The position numbers and the translations under genes are program-made. A model generated the notes under the pieces. The model did no database searches. It saw only the letters and a program-made list of their open reading frames with translations, and had not been told where the DNA came from. This document shows positions 1 to 8,676 of a stretch of DNA of 22,554 nucleotides, piece after piece; position 1 is the stretch's first letter, and every line of letters begins with the position of its first letter. Source of the stretch: CAYRJA01 sp964424455 (GTDB taxonomy: Bacteria; Bacteroidota; Bacteroidia; Chitinophagales; UBA10324). The DNA is taken from positions 1 through 22,554 of the forward strand of contig CAYRJA010000045.1 in NCBI GenBank assembly GCA_964424455.1. The letters are read 5' to 3'.

Positions 1-59
1 ATATCGAAGGCAGGACAGCATAGCAGATAGCACAACATCTGCAGCAGGTGTACAATCAC
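1..59 (-). CDS. possible start of a further gene, cut by the window edge
   Basis: Reading leftward, a GTG codon (59-57) shares two bases with the TGA stop of the DUF983 gene and opens a frame that stays open to the window edge. The roughly 19 visible residues are hydrophobic and cysteine-rich (LLQMLCYLLCC), as in a signal peptide or membrane segment. An in-frame ATG further in is an alternative start. Too little is visible to name a family, and the frame may be chance. Confidence 0.2.
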   Translation of the reverse strand, partial: MIVHLLQMLCYLLCCPAFD

Positions 60-451
60 TTTTGCTGAGCTTTTTCATACGCCTGATAATTGAAGCCGAC
101 TGTGACATAAATCCATATCACACGCGAATAGCGGTAGATGTATGGAAACAGTATCATTAGTATGATTGTGTTCGTTACAATTATAGGCGTTATATGAAAG
201 CCAAATAAAATCCAGAAGGCAAGTACATTAAATACGGAAACGGCTACTGAAAGCATATAGCTTGCGTACATAGCGCCGTAGTAAAATCCTATTTCAGGGA
301 AATTAGATTGTCCGCAAACCGGGCAATGCAGGGGCATCTTGTCGAAATTTCGGATGTTGTATGGATTCTTATGAATGAACAAATCTCCGTGATGACAACG
401 CGGACATTTCATGCGCGACATTCCGTACCAGATAGATGTTTTGTTTGCCAT
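56..451 (-). CDS. DUF983 family membrane protein
   Basis: Small membrane protein of the DUF983 family, common in Bacteroidota and of unknown biochemical role. The N-terminus has two CxxC pairs (MKCPRCHHG and HCPVCG) that should form a zinc ribbon. The family-typical GFYYGAMYASY segment follows, then two hydrophobic stretches (VSVFNVLAFWILFGF and IIVTNTIILMILFPYIY) that are likely membrane helices. I start it at the ATG at 451, giving 131 aa, because family members begin about 10-15 residues before the first CPRC. A longer frame opens at 532, but its extra residues look unlike the family and it would meet the divergent gene almost head to head. The family assignment is firm; the role is not known. 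Confidence 0.85.
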   Translation of the reverse strand: MANKTSIWYGMSRMKCPRCHHGDLFIHKNPYNIRNFDKMPLHCPVCGQSNFPEIGFYYGAMYASYMLSVAVSVFNVLAFWILFGFHITPIIVTNTIILMILFPYIYRYSRVIWIYVTVGFNYQAYEKAQQK

Positions 452-479
452 TGATTTCGGAGCAAAGATGTTAATTTTG
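451..479 (+). promoter_or_regulatory. Bacteroidota-type promoter for the 535-1074 gene
   Basis: TTG (451-453) and TAATTTTG (472-479) are 18 bp apart and match the Bacteroidota pattern TTG-N19-TAnnTTTG. Transcription would start near 485, about 50 bases before the ATG at 535. The -33 element overlaps the start codon of the divergent DUF983 gene. Confidence 0.5.
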
Positions 480-534
480 ACATGAAGATTGTTGTCAATT
501 TGTTTTTGTAACACATATTTAACAGTAGGCAAGT

Positions 535-1074
535 ATGATTTTTACAGCACGACCAAGATCAAACATGTCACAGATGTGGCAGAATATATTAGTCCCCGGT
601 ACTATTCTCTTTTGGGGATATATTATTATTAAAAGGTTTTTATGGATTAGGAAAGGTCAAGAACTGATTCTTCATCCCGATGCTTTAGGTACAAGATATA
701 TTTATCCTCCGCCTTACTTTTTTACGTTTGACAATGTGTTTATTGTGTTGATGGTTTGTATTGTAATTTATATTGTTGTTTTCTCTTCTCCGAGAAGATA
801 TAACCGGGTTATTCAATCAATAGAAATTGAAAATGACATGATTAAGTTCAAAACATTTTCTTACAAAAGGATGATTCCTCCAATGAATCTGAAGTCAAAA
901 GAATTTAACATTCATAAAAATGATTTAGTCATAGAAAAGCCAAATTTTGTTGAAAGAAATTTTGGCTCCAGGTCGTGTATAACTGTCAAATACAATGGGA
1001 AGAGATATTTTATAATAACAAGACTTTTTGATGATATTCAAAAAGTAGCAGATACAATTAACAGTCTGTACTAA
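535..1074 (+). CDS. hypothetical two-helix membrane protein, PH-like C-terminal region
   Basis: I do not recognise the family. The 179-residue product has two hydrophobic segments (about residues 18-33 and 66-84), then a soluble C-terminal region of short alternating strands (IQSIEIENDMIKFKTFSY, CITVKYNGKRYFII). This resembles the small membrane-anchored PH-like proteins of Bacteroidota that mix helices with a beta-sandwich. Start choice is open: ATG 535, or ATG 565, which removes ten residues (MIFTARPRSN) that look non-native; the promoter at 451-479 suits both. The gene looks AT-richer than its neighbours. It ends two bases from the stop codon of the convergent M1 peptidase gene, leaving no room for a terminator. 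Confidence 0.6.
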   Translation: MIFTARPRSNMSQMWQNILVPGTILFWGYIIIKRFLWIRKGQELILHPDALGTRYIYPPPYFFTFDNVFIVLMVCIVIYIVVFSSPRRYNRVIQSIEIENDMIKFKTFSYKRMIPPMNLKSKEFNIHKNDLVIEKPNFVERNFGSRSCITVKYNGKRYFIITRLFDDIQKVADTINSLY

Positions 1075-1076
1075 GA

Positions 1077-4000
1077 TTACAATTGAAAATTTCTGATTTT
1101 ATCAAACGGATTCAGTTTACTGATGTTGAGCGTAAATAAAATCCGCTTATACCATTTGTCGTAGGCGGGAATGGTGTTAATGTTTCTCTTTATATCATCA
1201 GAAAATAAGAGAGGAACATATACTTCGCAAACATTCGGAACAAGATTTATCCCGATGCCTCCGTCAAAAAGAACAGGGTTATAATTTTTCTGAACCGGAG
1301 AAAATGTTCCGATGTCCATAAACAAGAACAGAGGCGATTTGAAAGGCAAACTTGATTTCAGATTAAGCGCAATCACTCCGGCTGATTTTAATAACGGTTG
1401 TAAAAGGAAATCATTTCTGAATTTCATTTCAGCGCCTTGCATTGTAAATTGATGAGAAAAGAATCCGTCTCTTTCGCTTCTTGCAGGATATACTTCATCA
1501 AACAGATAATCTAACGAGCCGGTAGTAGCGCTCAGATGAAATATTTCAGGACGGCTCACTGAAGAGATATCAGCCATAGCTCCGGTAAAGAAACGAACCG
1601 ACAACCCTGATTTCTTATGATTGTAATTGATAAAATAATTTCCTTCGAGATATAGTTTAAAGTAAGAATAATAACTGCCCGAAAGGTTATCACCTCTTTC
1701 AATATTAAATGACATATTGTATGGATTAATAACCCTTTTGTTTTCAATATGAAATGAAAGAATGTTGTACAGATGGTTAAAAGGTGTTACAGTTGGTAAA
1801 AATTCGCCGGATGTTTTATCCGGATGAAAACGAAGTTCATCTTTACTGATGAAAATACTTCTGAGTGTCAGTCCGATTCTCTTACTGCTTCCCGGATCGT
1901 AATTAAAATTAAAGTCAATGCGACCGCAAGTGCGTGAGTAATCAGTAAAATAATCAGTCCGTTTAAACTTCAGTGAATCATAACTGAACCGGCTTTGTGT
2001 TACAGTAAATACAATTTCGTGAAACAGTTCACCTTTAGGATAAAGGTGGTAAGCCATTCTTCCGATACCCGCAAATGAGTTGCTCCCGAATCCCCACATC
2101 GGCGCTAACTGGTATTCAAAATTTCTTGACGGCAGAAATGAATTATAGAATGCAAGTCCTGCCATGCCTCCGTTGTAATTATTCCATCCGCCGGCAGGAG
2201 AAAAGAATAACTGATTCCGTTTTGGATTTTCTAAACTTCCGAGGAACTGAATCCGCAACGGCTCTGCTTTTCTGAAAATCCCATGAGTACGGATAGAATT
2301 ATTTTTTCTGTTACTCTCCCATAAATCTCCGGCTTCGTCAATGACAAATTTGTCGTAATCGCCTTCCGGGAAAAGAACATCAAGTTTTCCGGTAAATCCT
2401 CCATACCATATTGTTTGTACAGGTGATTGGTTCTTGATAGCTGTTATAGAATAAGGCGCACGAATACCGCCTATATTCTTTATCTTAATTTTTCTGTAAA
2501 CGGATGAAGCAATCTGCATTGTGTCACGAGCTGCGGCTATTTTGTAATCAAGATGCTGAGTAGTCTTAATTGACTGGTCAAAGAGCCAGTCAAGATTTAC
2601 GCGCGTCTGATTTTCAAGAGACTTTCTGATGTCACCGGGTTGAGGATGTTTAAATTTCCATTGTTCATAAAATTGTTGCATCACCGAATCAAACTTCTCC
2701 TGACCAAGTGATGCGGCAAGATGAAAGAAAAGGAGAGGAGTCTTAGCATAAATAATACTTCCATAATTTATTTCTGAGTACTCTGTTGCGGGTAAATCAG
2801 TCGGTTGATCCTGATGTCGCCTTTCCTGAAACAGATAGGTGAAGTATTTTGTGTAGCGGTAAGGATAATGATTCAGATCGAAAAATCTTGTAATGCCCAC
2901 ATCCGGAACAAATAATCTTCCGGGATAGCGCTGCTCTAAATATCTTTCCTCATAGTAAGAGTTGATTCCTTCATCCATCCATGGATAGAGGCGTTCATTG
3001 AATCCAAGTATTCCGTACAGCCAGTTATGTCCGACTTCATGAGCGATACTGGTTTCTAAAACTGTTGGAGTTTTTGATGCCCCGATAATGCACACATTCG
3101 GATATTCCATGCCTGCGCCCGCAGCTAATGCACCTTGTACAGCGGTGATTTGTTTGTATGGATAATCCCCCAGCCATTTAGAATAATAGTATAGCGATGA
3201 ATCAATATAAGGTTGTGCCTGCAACCACATATTTCTTTCTTTGTCTGTAAACATCAGCCAGGTTGTAACACTTTTTTCCGATTGAGGAAGTGTAACATTG
3301 TTTTTCAGGACATAATAATTTTTATCGGCAAACCATGCAAAGTCATGAACTCTTTGTTGTGTGTAACGAATGGTTTTCATAGAAGAATCGCGCGGCAGAT
3401 AGCTGCCTGCTGTATTTTTTTCTTCTTCATTCATGCCCATATTGAATTTCTGCTTTGTAAATGCCGCCTTTTCTTCCATCCACTTTTTTTCTTCTTCATT
3501 CTGCAAATCACCGGTAGCGCCCACTACATAGTCAGCCGGCAGCGTGATGCTCACATCAAAAGAGCCGTATTCCGAGTAAAATTCTCCCTGATCCAGATAA
3601 GGCATTGGATGCCATCCATAGCGGTCGTAAACTGCCGGTTTGGGATACCATTGTGTAATCTGATACTGCTTGCCTACATGCCCGCCACGCGAGAATGTAT
3701 GAGGAAGTTTTACATGAAAAGGAGTTGTTACAGTTATCTTACCGCCACTGGGTAAGGATTGATTCAATACTAATTTAGCAATGTCAATATTTACGGAATC
3801 ATAAATCAGTTCAGCGTTTTCTCCATTCACTTTAAAATCGAGTCCGTCCATCCAACCTTTATCTTCCGGTTTTGAAAAGAAAAAATCAGTGTTGCCATTC
3901 TTTAACTGTTGTTTGGCAAAAGCAGTGTTTGTGTTTTTATATGCGTTCATCCACAGATGAAACCAGATGAATGAAAGTTCATCCGGTGAATTATTGATGT

Positions 4001-4181
4001 ACTCTATTTCAATGCTTCCGTTCAATTCATTGCTGTAGTCATTAAGTGTTACATTGATTTTGTAATTGACTTCCTGCTGCCAGTAGGAAGCAGTTTGGGC
4101 TGTTACAGTAAAGCGCGCGCAGAAAAAAATAATAAAAAAACAACTGATAATTTTAAGAGTAGTGGAGTATTTAGAGTGCAT
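1077..4181 (-). CDS. secreted M1 family zinc metallopeptidase, 1034 aa
   Basis: Exported zinc aminopeptidase of the M1 (gluzincin) family. Residues 1-29 form a signal peptide ending in TAQ. An N-terminal beta domain follows. The catalytic domain holds the exopeptidase loop GAGMEYPN (355-362, GAMEN-like) and the zinc site HEVGH (381-385), with the third ligand E404 in WMDEGINSYY, so the HExxH-18-E spacing is exact. The last 380 or so residues are aromatic-rich alternating strands (for example FAGIGRMAYHLYP) of a kind seen at the C-terminus of large Bacteroidota M1 proteins. I infer a surface-linked or barrel-like domain but cannot prove it. Likely function is trimming of peptides in the periplasm or at the surface. 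It is transcribed alone from a divergent intergenic region. Confidence 0.92.
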   Translation of the reverse strand: MHSKYSTTLKIISCFFIIFFCARFTVTAQTASYWQQEVNYKINVTLNDYSNELNGSIEIEYINNSPDELSFIWFHLWMNAYKNTNTAFAKQQLKNGNTDFFFSKPEDKGWMDGLDFKVNGENAELIYDSVNIDIAKLVLNQSLPSGGKITVTTPFHVKLPHTFSRGGHVGKQYQITQWYPKPAVYDRYGWHPMPYLDQGEFYSEYGSFDVSITLPADYVVGATGDLQNEEEKKWMEEKAAFTKQKFNMGMNEEEKNTAGSYLPRDSSMKTIRYTQQRVHDFAWFADKNYYVLKNNVTLPQSEKSVTTWLMFTDKERNMWLQAQPYIDSSLYYYSKWLGDYPYKQITAVQGALAAGAGMEYPNVCIIGASKTPTVLETSIAHEVGHNWLYGILGFNERLYPWMDEGINSYYEERYLEQRYPGRLFVPDVGITRFFDLNHYPYRYTKYFTYLFQERRHQDQPTDLPATEYSEINYGSIIYAKTPLLFFHLAASLGQEKFDSVMQQFYEQWKFKHPQPGDIRKSLENQTRVNLDWLFDQSIKTTQHLDYKIAAARDTMQIASSVYRKIKIKNIGGIRAPYSITAIKNQSPVQTIWYGGFTGKLDVLFPEGDYDKFVIDEAGDLWESNRKNNSIRTHGIFRKAEPLRIQFLGSLENPKRNQLFFSPAGGWNNYNGGMAGLAFYNSFLPSRNFEYQLAPMWGFGSNSFAGIGRMAYHLYPKGELFHEIVFTVTQSRFSYDSLKFKRTDYFTDYSRTCGRIDFNFNYDPGSSKRIGLTLRSIFISKDELRFHPDKTSGEFLPTVTPFNHLYNILSFHIENKRVINPYNMSFNIERGDNLSGSYYSYFKLYLEGNYFINYNHKKSGLSVRFFTGAMADISSVSRPEIFHLSATTGSLDYLFDEVYPARSERDGFFSHQFTMQGAEMKFRNDFLLQPLLKSAGVIALNLKSSLPFKSPLFLFMDIGTFSPVQKNYNPVLFDGGIGINLVPNVCEVYVPLLFSDDIKRNINTIPAYDKWYKRILFTLNISKLNPFDKIRNFQL

Positions 4182-4227
4182 GCAGATATATCTTTCAACT
4201 ATTTTATTATTCAGAATGAATAGCTTT

Positions 4228-4235
4228 CAAAAGTA
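4228..4235 (-). promoter_or_regulatory. -7 element for the M1 peptidase gene
   Basis: On the minus strand the octamer TACTTTTG fits TAnnTTTG exactly and lies about 47 bases before the peptidase ATG. No clear TTG partner is visible at the right distance, so support is moderate. It is part of the 280-bp divergent gap 4182-4461, which is very AT-rich and holds no gene I can see. Confidence 0.35.
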
Positions 4236-4415
4236 ATTAAATAAAAGAAACAGGTTCACACACAACTGTTTGTTTAATTAACACTATGCAATTCGTTTGT
4301 AACAATCAACGATCTAAGAGATATTCTTCTTTAAAGACTTTTTCTGTCACTACCAAAAATAAATCAGGTTTAAAATAAAAATTTCCTCACATAGATATTC
4401 ATATTAATTTTCATG

Positions 4416-4423
4416 TAGTTTTG
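4416..4423 (+). promoter_or_regulatory. -7 element for the TPR protein/comA unit
   Basis: TAGTTTTG fits TAnnTTTG exactly and lies 38 bases before the ATG at 4462, predicting a leader of about 30 bases. A clear -33 TTG is lacking. Confidence 0.4.
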
Positions 4424-4461
4424 GAAGCGAACAATTTATTCATTCATCTTAATTAAAGAAT

Positions 4462-5877
4462 ATGCCTGAAAGAGAATACGGAGACGAGCAAGAAAACGAT
4501 ATCATGCAGACGGTGGAGAAGTATGAAGATATGGTGAAGAATAATAATCCGCTTTTTTTCGATCAGATAACTTTAGAAGATCTTATTGAATATTTTGAAA
4601 CGAAGAGTAACTCTTCCAAAGCAATGGAAGTTTGCAACTATGCACTTGAGATATATCCCTTCTCTTCAACTTTCATGACCAAGAAAGCCGGCTTGCTGAT
4701 GCTGCACCGGAAATATAATGAAGCATTAAAATGGTTAGACAAAGCGGAGTCACTCGATTCATCGGATATTACCATCAGGATGATACGGTGTGACATTTAT
4801 ATTCAGAAAGCAGAGTATCAGAAGGCGGTAGATGTAGTTAACAGCGCCTTTGATTCCACAGAGGAGCAGCACAAGTGGATACTCTATCTTGAAATGGCAG
4901 ATATATATGAGCATTGGAGAAAGCACGATAAAGTATATGAGTATTTACGGAAAGCCATAGAAGCCAATCCCAAAAATGAAGAAGCGCTTGACCGTATATG
5001 GTATAGTGTTGAACTGACACATAAATATGAAGAGAGCATAGAGTTTCATCAGAAACTGATTGACCAGCATCCGTACTCATATCTTGCATGGCAAAACCTT
5101 GGCTATGCTTACTATGGATTGGATATGTATGAAAAGGCAATTGACTGCCATGAGTTTACCATTGCAATTAATGAGACCTATGATGTTGCCTACCGCGATA
5201 TAGGAGAATCTTATTTCGCATTAAAACAATATCGCCGTGCAATAGAGTTTTATCAAAAGGCAATTCATTATTCCAGACCAACTGAAGATTTGTATTACTG
5301 CATAGGCGAATGTTACGAACGGCTGAAAGAATATCATTTTGCACGATTGTATTATCACCGTGCTGTCACACTTGTTCCTGAATTTCATTATGCGATTTAC
5401 CGGATTGGCGTTGTCTATACAAAAGAAAAAGTATGGAAAAACGCGGTACACTTTTTCCGCAAAGCGGTAAAGCAATGTCCCGAATCTGTGCGCTACATTG
5501 TAAGTATGGCACAGGCATCAGTTCATATTGATGATGTGAATACTCTGCTGGATGCCTGCAACCGGATACTTGAGCTAAGTTCGCGTTCACGCAGCAGCAA
5601 AACTTTAGAAAGGATGATTTCTTTCTTAATCCGCCTTAACCTTGTGAATGAAGCGGAAGTGCTGACGGATTATGCCATGATGGAGAAAGGCGCTCAGGCT
5701 TCTTTTGTAATGCTGAAAAGTGTTTGCCTGTTTTGCAGCGGATGCCGCAGTCAGGCAAAGGAATATTTAGAAATTGGTTTGACGCTTGATAAAACAAAAA
5801 AACAGTTATTGTTCCGGTTGATGCCTCAGTTAGCGTATGATAAAGAGGTTGCGGAAATTGTAGATATTTACCGCTGA
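4462..5877 (+). CDS. tetratricopeptide repeat (TPR) protein
   Basis: Soluble 471-residue protein built almost wholly of TPR helix pairs. Repeats are recognisable by the W/L-G-Y-A-F-A-P spacing, for example LAWQNLGYAYYGLDMYEKAI, VAYRDIGESYFALKQYRRAI and DLYYCIGECYERLKEYHFAR. I count about nine units between residues 50 and 400. There is no signal peptide, and the N-terminus is acidic. It is probably a cytoplasmic scaffold; the partner is unknown. It is the first gene of a unit with comA, 13 bases downstream. Linked TPR/comA genes are, as I recall, usual in this phylum, but the functional link is not established. No odd base use is seen. Confidence 0.85.
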   Translation: MPEREYGDEQENDIMQTVEKYEDMVKNNNPLFFDQITLEDLIEYFETKSNSSKAMEVCNYALEIYPFSSTFMTKKAGLLMLHRKYNEALKWLDKAESLDSSDITIRMIRCDIYIQKAEYQKAVDVVNSAFDSTEEQHKWILYLEMADIYEHWRKHDKVYEYLRKAIEANPKNEEALDRIWYSVELTHKYEESIEFHQKLIDQHPYSYLAWQNLGYAYYGLDMYEKAIDCHEFTIAINETYDVAYRDIGESYFALKQYRRAIEFYQKAIHYSRPTEDLYYCIGECYERLKEYHFARLYYHRAVTLVPEFHYAIYRIGVVYTKEKVWKNAVHFFRKAVKQCPESVRYIVSMAQASVHIDDVNTLLDACNRILELSSRSRSSKTLERMISFLIRLNLVNEAEVLTDYAMMEKGAQASFVMLKSVCLFCSGCRSQAKEYLEIGLTLDKTKKQLLFRLMPQLAYDKEVAEIVDIYR

Positions 5878-5890
5878 AAAAAAATAACCA

Positions 5891-6664
5891 ATGAATTTTG
5901 AATTAAGTAATCTGCCTGCACGCAGCAGCAAGCCGCGTAGCAATGGTATGGCAATGGTAATGGATAAAGGGCTAAGTATCCGTGAGGTGGAAGATCTGCT
6001 TTCTGTTGCAGAATCATATATAGATGTAGTAAAACTTGGCTTCGGAAGCGCTTATGTAACACCTAATTTAAGAAGTAAAATTGCAGTGTATAAAAAAGCA
6101 AATGTGCCTGTGTATTTTGGAGGCACACTTTTAGAGTGTTTTATTCTGCGGAATAAGTTTGATGATTATCTGCGATTGCTGGATGACTACAAAATGGAGC
6201 ATGTGGAAGTATCTGACGGCTCTATAGAATTGCCGCATGAAGAAAAGTGCAAGTACATTAACATTTTATCAAAGAGCCGGAAAGTTTTTTCAGAAGTGGG
6301 ATCAAAAGATGCGGAGAAAATTATTCCTCCTTACAAGTGGATTGCACAGATGAAAAGTGAACTGGAAGCCGGTTCATGGAAAGTGATTGCAGAAGCACGA
6401 GAAGGCGGCAATGTGGGTATTTACAGAGGTACAGGAGAAGTGCGCTCCGGTTTGGTGGAAGAAATTCTAACACAAATTCCGGGAGATAACATTATATGGG
6501 AAGCGCCGAACAAAGCACAGCAGGTTTGGTTTATTAAACTTCTCGGCTCAAATGTAAATCTGGGTAACATTGCGCCGAATGAAGTGTTGCCACTTGAAAC
6601 TATCCGGCTTGGATTAAGAGGAGATACAATGATGTTCTTCTATAATCAATTGAAGCAGTCTTAA
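5891..6664 (+). CDS. comA: phosphosulfolactate synthase (ComA family)
   Basis: Matches the (2R)-phospho-3-sulfolactate synthase family, which adds sulfite to phosphoenolpyruvate. Length (257 aa) is normal for this TIM-barrel enzyme. Family-typical stretches are seen: VVKLGFGSAYV near residue 48, VPVYFGGTLLE, VEVSDGSIELP, AEAREGGNVGIYR and IIWEAPNKAQQ, where acidic and basic residues build the active site. In methanogens this is the first step to coenzyme M and in Bacillus it leads to sulfolactate. In Bacteroidota a role in sulfonate or sulfonolipid metabolism is plausible, but that is inference. The leader is A-rich with no Shine-Dalgarno. The gene sits 13 bases after the TPR gene and is followed by a repeat and the R-M pair. 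Confidence 0.9.
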   Translation: MNFELSNLPARSSKPRSNGMAMVMDKGLSIREVEDLLSVAESYIDVVKLGFGSAYVTPNLRSKIAVYKKANVPVYFGGTLLECFILRNKFDDYLRLLDDYKMEHVEVSDGSIELPHEEKCKYINILSKSRKVFSEVGSKDAEKIIPPYKWIAQMKSELEAGSWKVIAEAREGGNVGIYRGTGEVRSGLVEEILTQIPGDNIIWEAPNKAQQVWFIKLLGSNVNLGNIAPNEVLPLETIRLGLRGDTMMFFYNQLKQS

Positions 6665-6670
6665 ATATTT

Positions 6671-6713
6671 TATCATTCTGAGGAAAGTGAAGGATTCATT
6701 TTGTAAAATGAAT
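6671..6713. repeat. REP-like palindromic repeat after comA
   Basis: Starts seven bases after the comA stop. TCATTCTGAGGAAAGTGAAG resembles the dispersed TCATTCTGAGCGAAGCGAAG-type repeats known from many bacterial genomes. ATTCT pairs with AGGAT around GAGGAAAGTGA. It is followed by a perfect 9-bp inverted repeat, ATTCATTTT/AAAATGAAT (6694-6713), with a two-base centre. It may also help end comA transcription, though no T tract follows. Resemblance to dispersed repeats is from memory, not a search. Confidence 0.45.
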
Positions 6714-6814
6714 TACTTAACTCAATATGAAAGATGTTAATAATTTATTGATGGTATTGTTATCATCAATGAATAGTATTTTGTTTACAATTTTAGGACA
6801 AAACAAAAGAGACA

Positions 6815-7618
6815 GTGATAATTAACTCTACATTTGTGTTAAAACAGAAAGATAAATTGATAACGGATTTTAATAATAAAATCATACAAGGTGACTGCTT
6901 AGAAATCATGCGTCAGTTACCTGACAAGGCTTTTGATCTTGTTGTTACATCACCGCCGTACAACCTAAAGAACTCCACAGGTAATGGGATGAAAGATGGT
7001 AGGGGTGGAAAGTGGAAGAATGCGGAGCTTGTGAACGGCTATTCACATCATAACGACTGTATGCCTCATGAGGAATATGCACAATGGCAGCATGATTGTC
7101 TTAAAGAAATGTTCCGTTTAACTTCTGATAGCGGAGCAGTCTTTTACAATCACAAGTGGCGAGTGCAAGATGGTTTGTTACAAGATAGAGCAGATATTAT
7201 TAGAGATTTACCAGTACGGCAAATTATTATTTGGAAACGGAAGGGAGGCATTAATTTTAATTCTGGATATTTTCTACCAACTTACGAAGTGGTTTATCTG
7301 ATTGCAAAACCAAAGTTCAAACTTATACCGAAAGCCAATGCTTTTGGTGATGTTTGGGAATTTAAACAGGAAATGAAGAACGACCATCCTGCTCCTTTTC
7401 CTGTTGCACTTATTGACAGAATTATCCATTCTACTTATGCTAAAAATATTTTAGATCCATTCATGGGTAGCGGAACAACAGCAATAGCATCGCTGATGAA
7501 TAACCGTATTTATACAGGCATAGAACTTTCACCGGATTATTGTGCAATGGCAAGGGACAGAATTGATCTGTTTTATAAACAACCACATTTTAAATTCTCT
7601 ACTCCTCAATCAGCATAG
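6815..7618 (+). CDS. type II DNA methyltransferase (beta-class amino-MTase)
   Basis: Site-specific DNA methyltransferase that protects host DNA. Motif order is beta-class: GDCLEIM (residues 26-32), then the catalytic motif IV TSPPYN (45-50), then HPAPFP (191-196), and last the AdoMet-binding motif I DPFMGSGTT (214-222). SPPY fits transfer to the exocyclic amino group of cytosine (N4) or adenine (N6); the sequence alone does not decide which. Length of 267 aa is normal for a stand-alone enzyme. The only sensible start is GTG at 6815, since no ATG precedes motif III in frame. The TAG stop shares one base with the GTG start of the next gene, so the two are coupled. The target site cannot be read from the sequence. 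Confidence 0.9.
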   Translation: MIINSTFVLKQKDKLITDFNNKIIQGDCLEIMRQLPDKAFDLVVTSPPYNLKNSTGNGMKDGRGGKWKNAELVNGYSHHNDCMPHEEYAQWQHDCLKEMFRLTSDSGAVFYNHKWRVQDGLLQDRADIIRDLPVRQIIIWKRKGGINFNSGYFLPTYEVVYLIAKPKFKLIPKANAFGDVWEFKQEMKNDHPAPFPVALIDRIIHSTYAKNILDPFMGSGTTAIASLMNNRIYTGIELSPDYCAMARDRIDLFYKQPHFKFSTPQSA

Positions 7619-8676
7619 TGAAAGCAACAGAAATTATTACAGAAATACAAAATAGATGGCATAATGTGTATTGGTTTTCAAGAATGCTAATCAATAACGA
7701 CAAATATGTTGCTATCGGTAAAGAACCAAGACTATTATCATCGCTTACAGGTAGTTTACGAGTAATCGCAAAAGAGAGTAAAGGAAACGATATTTTGCGT
7801 TTACAAAAACAAACTCTTCGCAATATTATTGAGGAACGATTCAAGAATACTTCTTCAAAAGATATCCGAGTTCAACGTATGCTGGCAGAACTTGATGAAG
7901 AAATTAAAACTGTATCAGATATGGAGGTTTTTATTCTTACTTGCGAAAATATCATGCTTCCTCTACATCAGGCAATTACAAATATCCCTAATAATGACAA
8001 AGAATTTACATTGAGTATCGCAAAATCATATTTAGATATTCAGGGTGAACAAGGATTAGCAACCGTTATCTCACTTTGGGATGATTTAGGCGTGAAATGT
8101 TGCTTGACAATAGAGAGAACTGAAATTGTCAGGGCTTTTACAATGCTTCGTGTTTTGCTAACAAAAGATAAGACAATCACAGAAGATGATAGAGATATTG
8201 TTCTTACAGCCTTTACACAAGAATTTGAGAGGCGAGCAGCACAAAAAAGAAAAAAGAGAGCAGGTGGAAGTTTAGAGCAAGTAATAGATTTTATTTTAGG
8301 TTACTACAATATCAAAAGAGCAGAAGCACCCTCACATTTTCAAGCAGACCTTGAAGTTGATAATTGGGTAAAGGGAAAGGATGGATGGTTGATTGGTATT
8401 TCATGCAAGAGAACAATTCGTGAACGATGGAAAAATGTAAGTAGCAGCACTGAAGTTTACAATCGTTTTAAAGTAAAACATATTTTTCATGTAGTAACCT
8501 TTGATGAAGATTTATCAGATGACAAACTCACTTTACTTGGAGAACAAAGACAAATATTTTATTTGCCAGACAACAGTAGGCGACTGAAATATGCAAGCAC
8601 GCATATAGGATTGAAAAACTATGTCAGACCAATCTCACAATTGATAAACGATATACGTAAACATATCAAACAGTAA
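7618..8676 (+). CDS. type II restriction endonuclease, PD-(D/E)xK type
   Basis: Restriction endonuclease partner of the upstream methyltransferase. The N-terminal 200 residues are helical and not recognisable. The C-terminal part has the nuclease signature: GSLEQVIDFIL (E220), then LEVDNW (D248), then ISCKRTIRERWKNV (K264, with the R-x-R-W tail). The S-C/V-K-R-T-[LI]-R-E-R-W block is typical of a group of type II enzymes with a PD-(D/E)xK fold, where the lysine is catalytic. The GTG start at 7618 overlaps the methyltransferase stop by one base, so translation should depend on methyltransferase translation, a sensible order for host safety. No control (C) protein gene is present. The function call rests on this block plus context. 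Confidence 0.8.
   Translation: MKATEIITEIQNRWHNVYWFSRMLINNDKYVAIGKEPRLLSSLTGSLRVIAKESKGNDILRLQKQTLRNIIEERFKNTSSKDIRVQRMLAELDEEIKTVSDMEVFILTCENIMLPLHQAITNIPNNDKEFTLSIAKSYLDIQGEQGLATVISLWDDLGVKCCLTIERTEIVRAFTMLRVLLTKDKTITEDDRDIVLTAFTQEFERRAAQKRKKRAGGSLEQVIDFILGYYNIKRAEAPSHFQADLEVDNWVKGKDGWLIGISCKRTIRERWKNVSSSTEVYNRFKVKHIFHVVTFDEDLSDDKLTLLGEQRQIFYLPDNSRRLKYASTHIGLKNYVRPISQLINDIRKHIKQ

Noticed and set aside
3213..3755. Long plus-strand frame (180 codons) opposite the M1 peptidase gene
   Set aside because: Its product is cysteine- and phenylalanine-rich low-sense text, and the opposite strand encodes a firm M1 peptidase; it is a shadow frame.
4838..5590. Minus-strand frames inside the TPR gene
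   Set aside because: No family-like text; explained by the codon use of the real gene.
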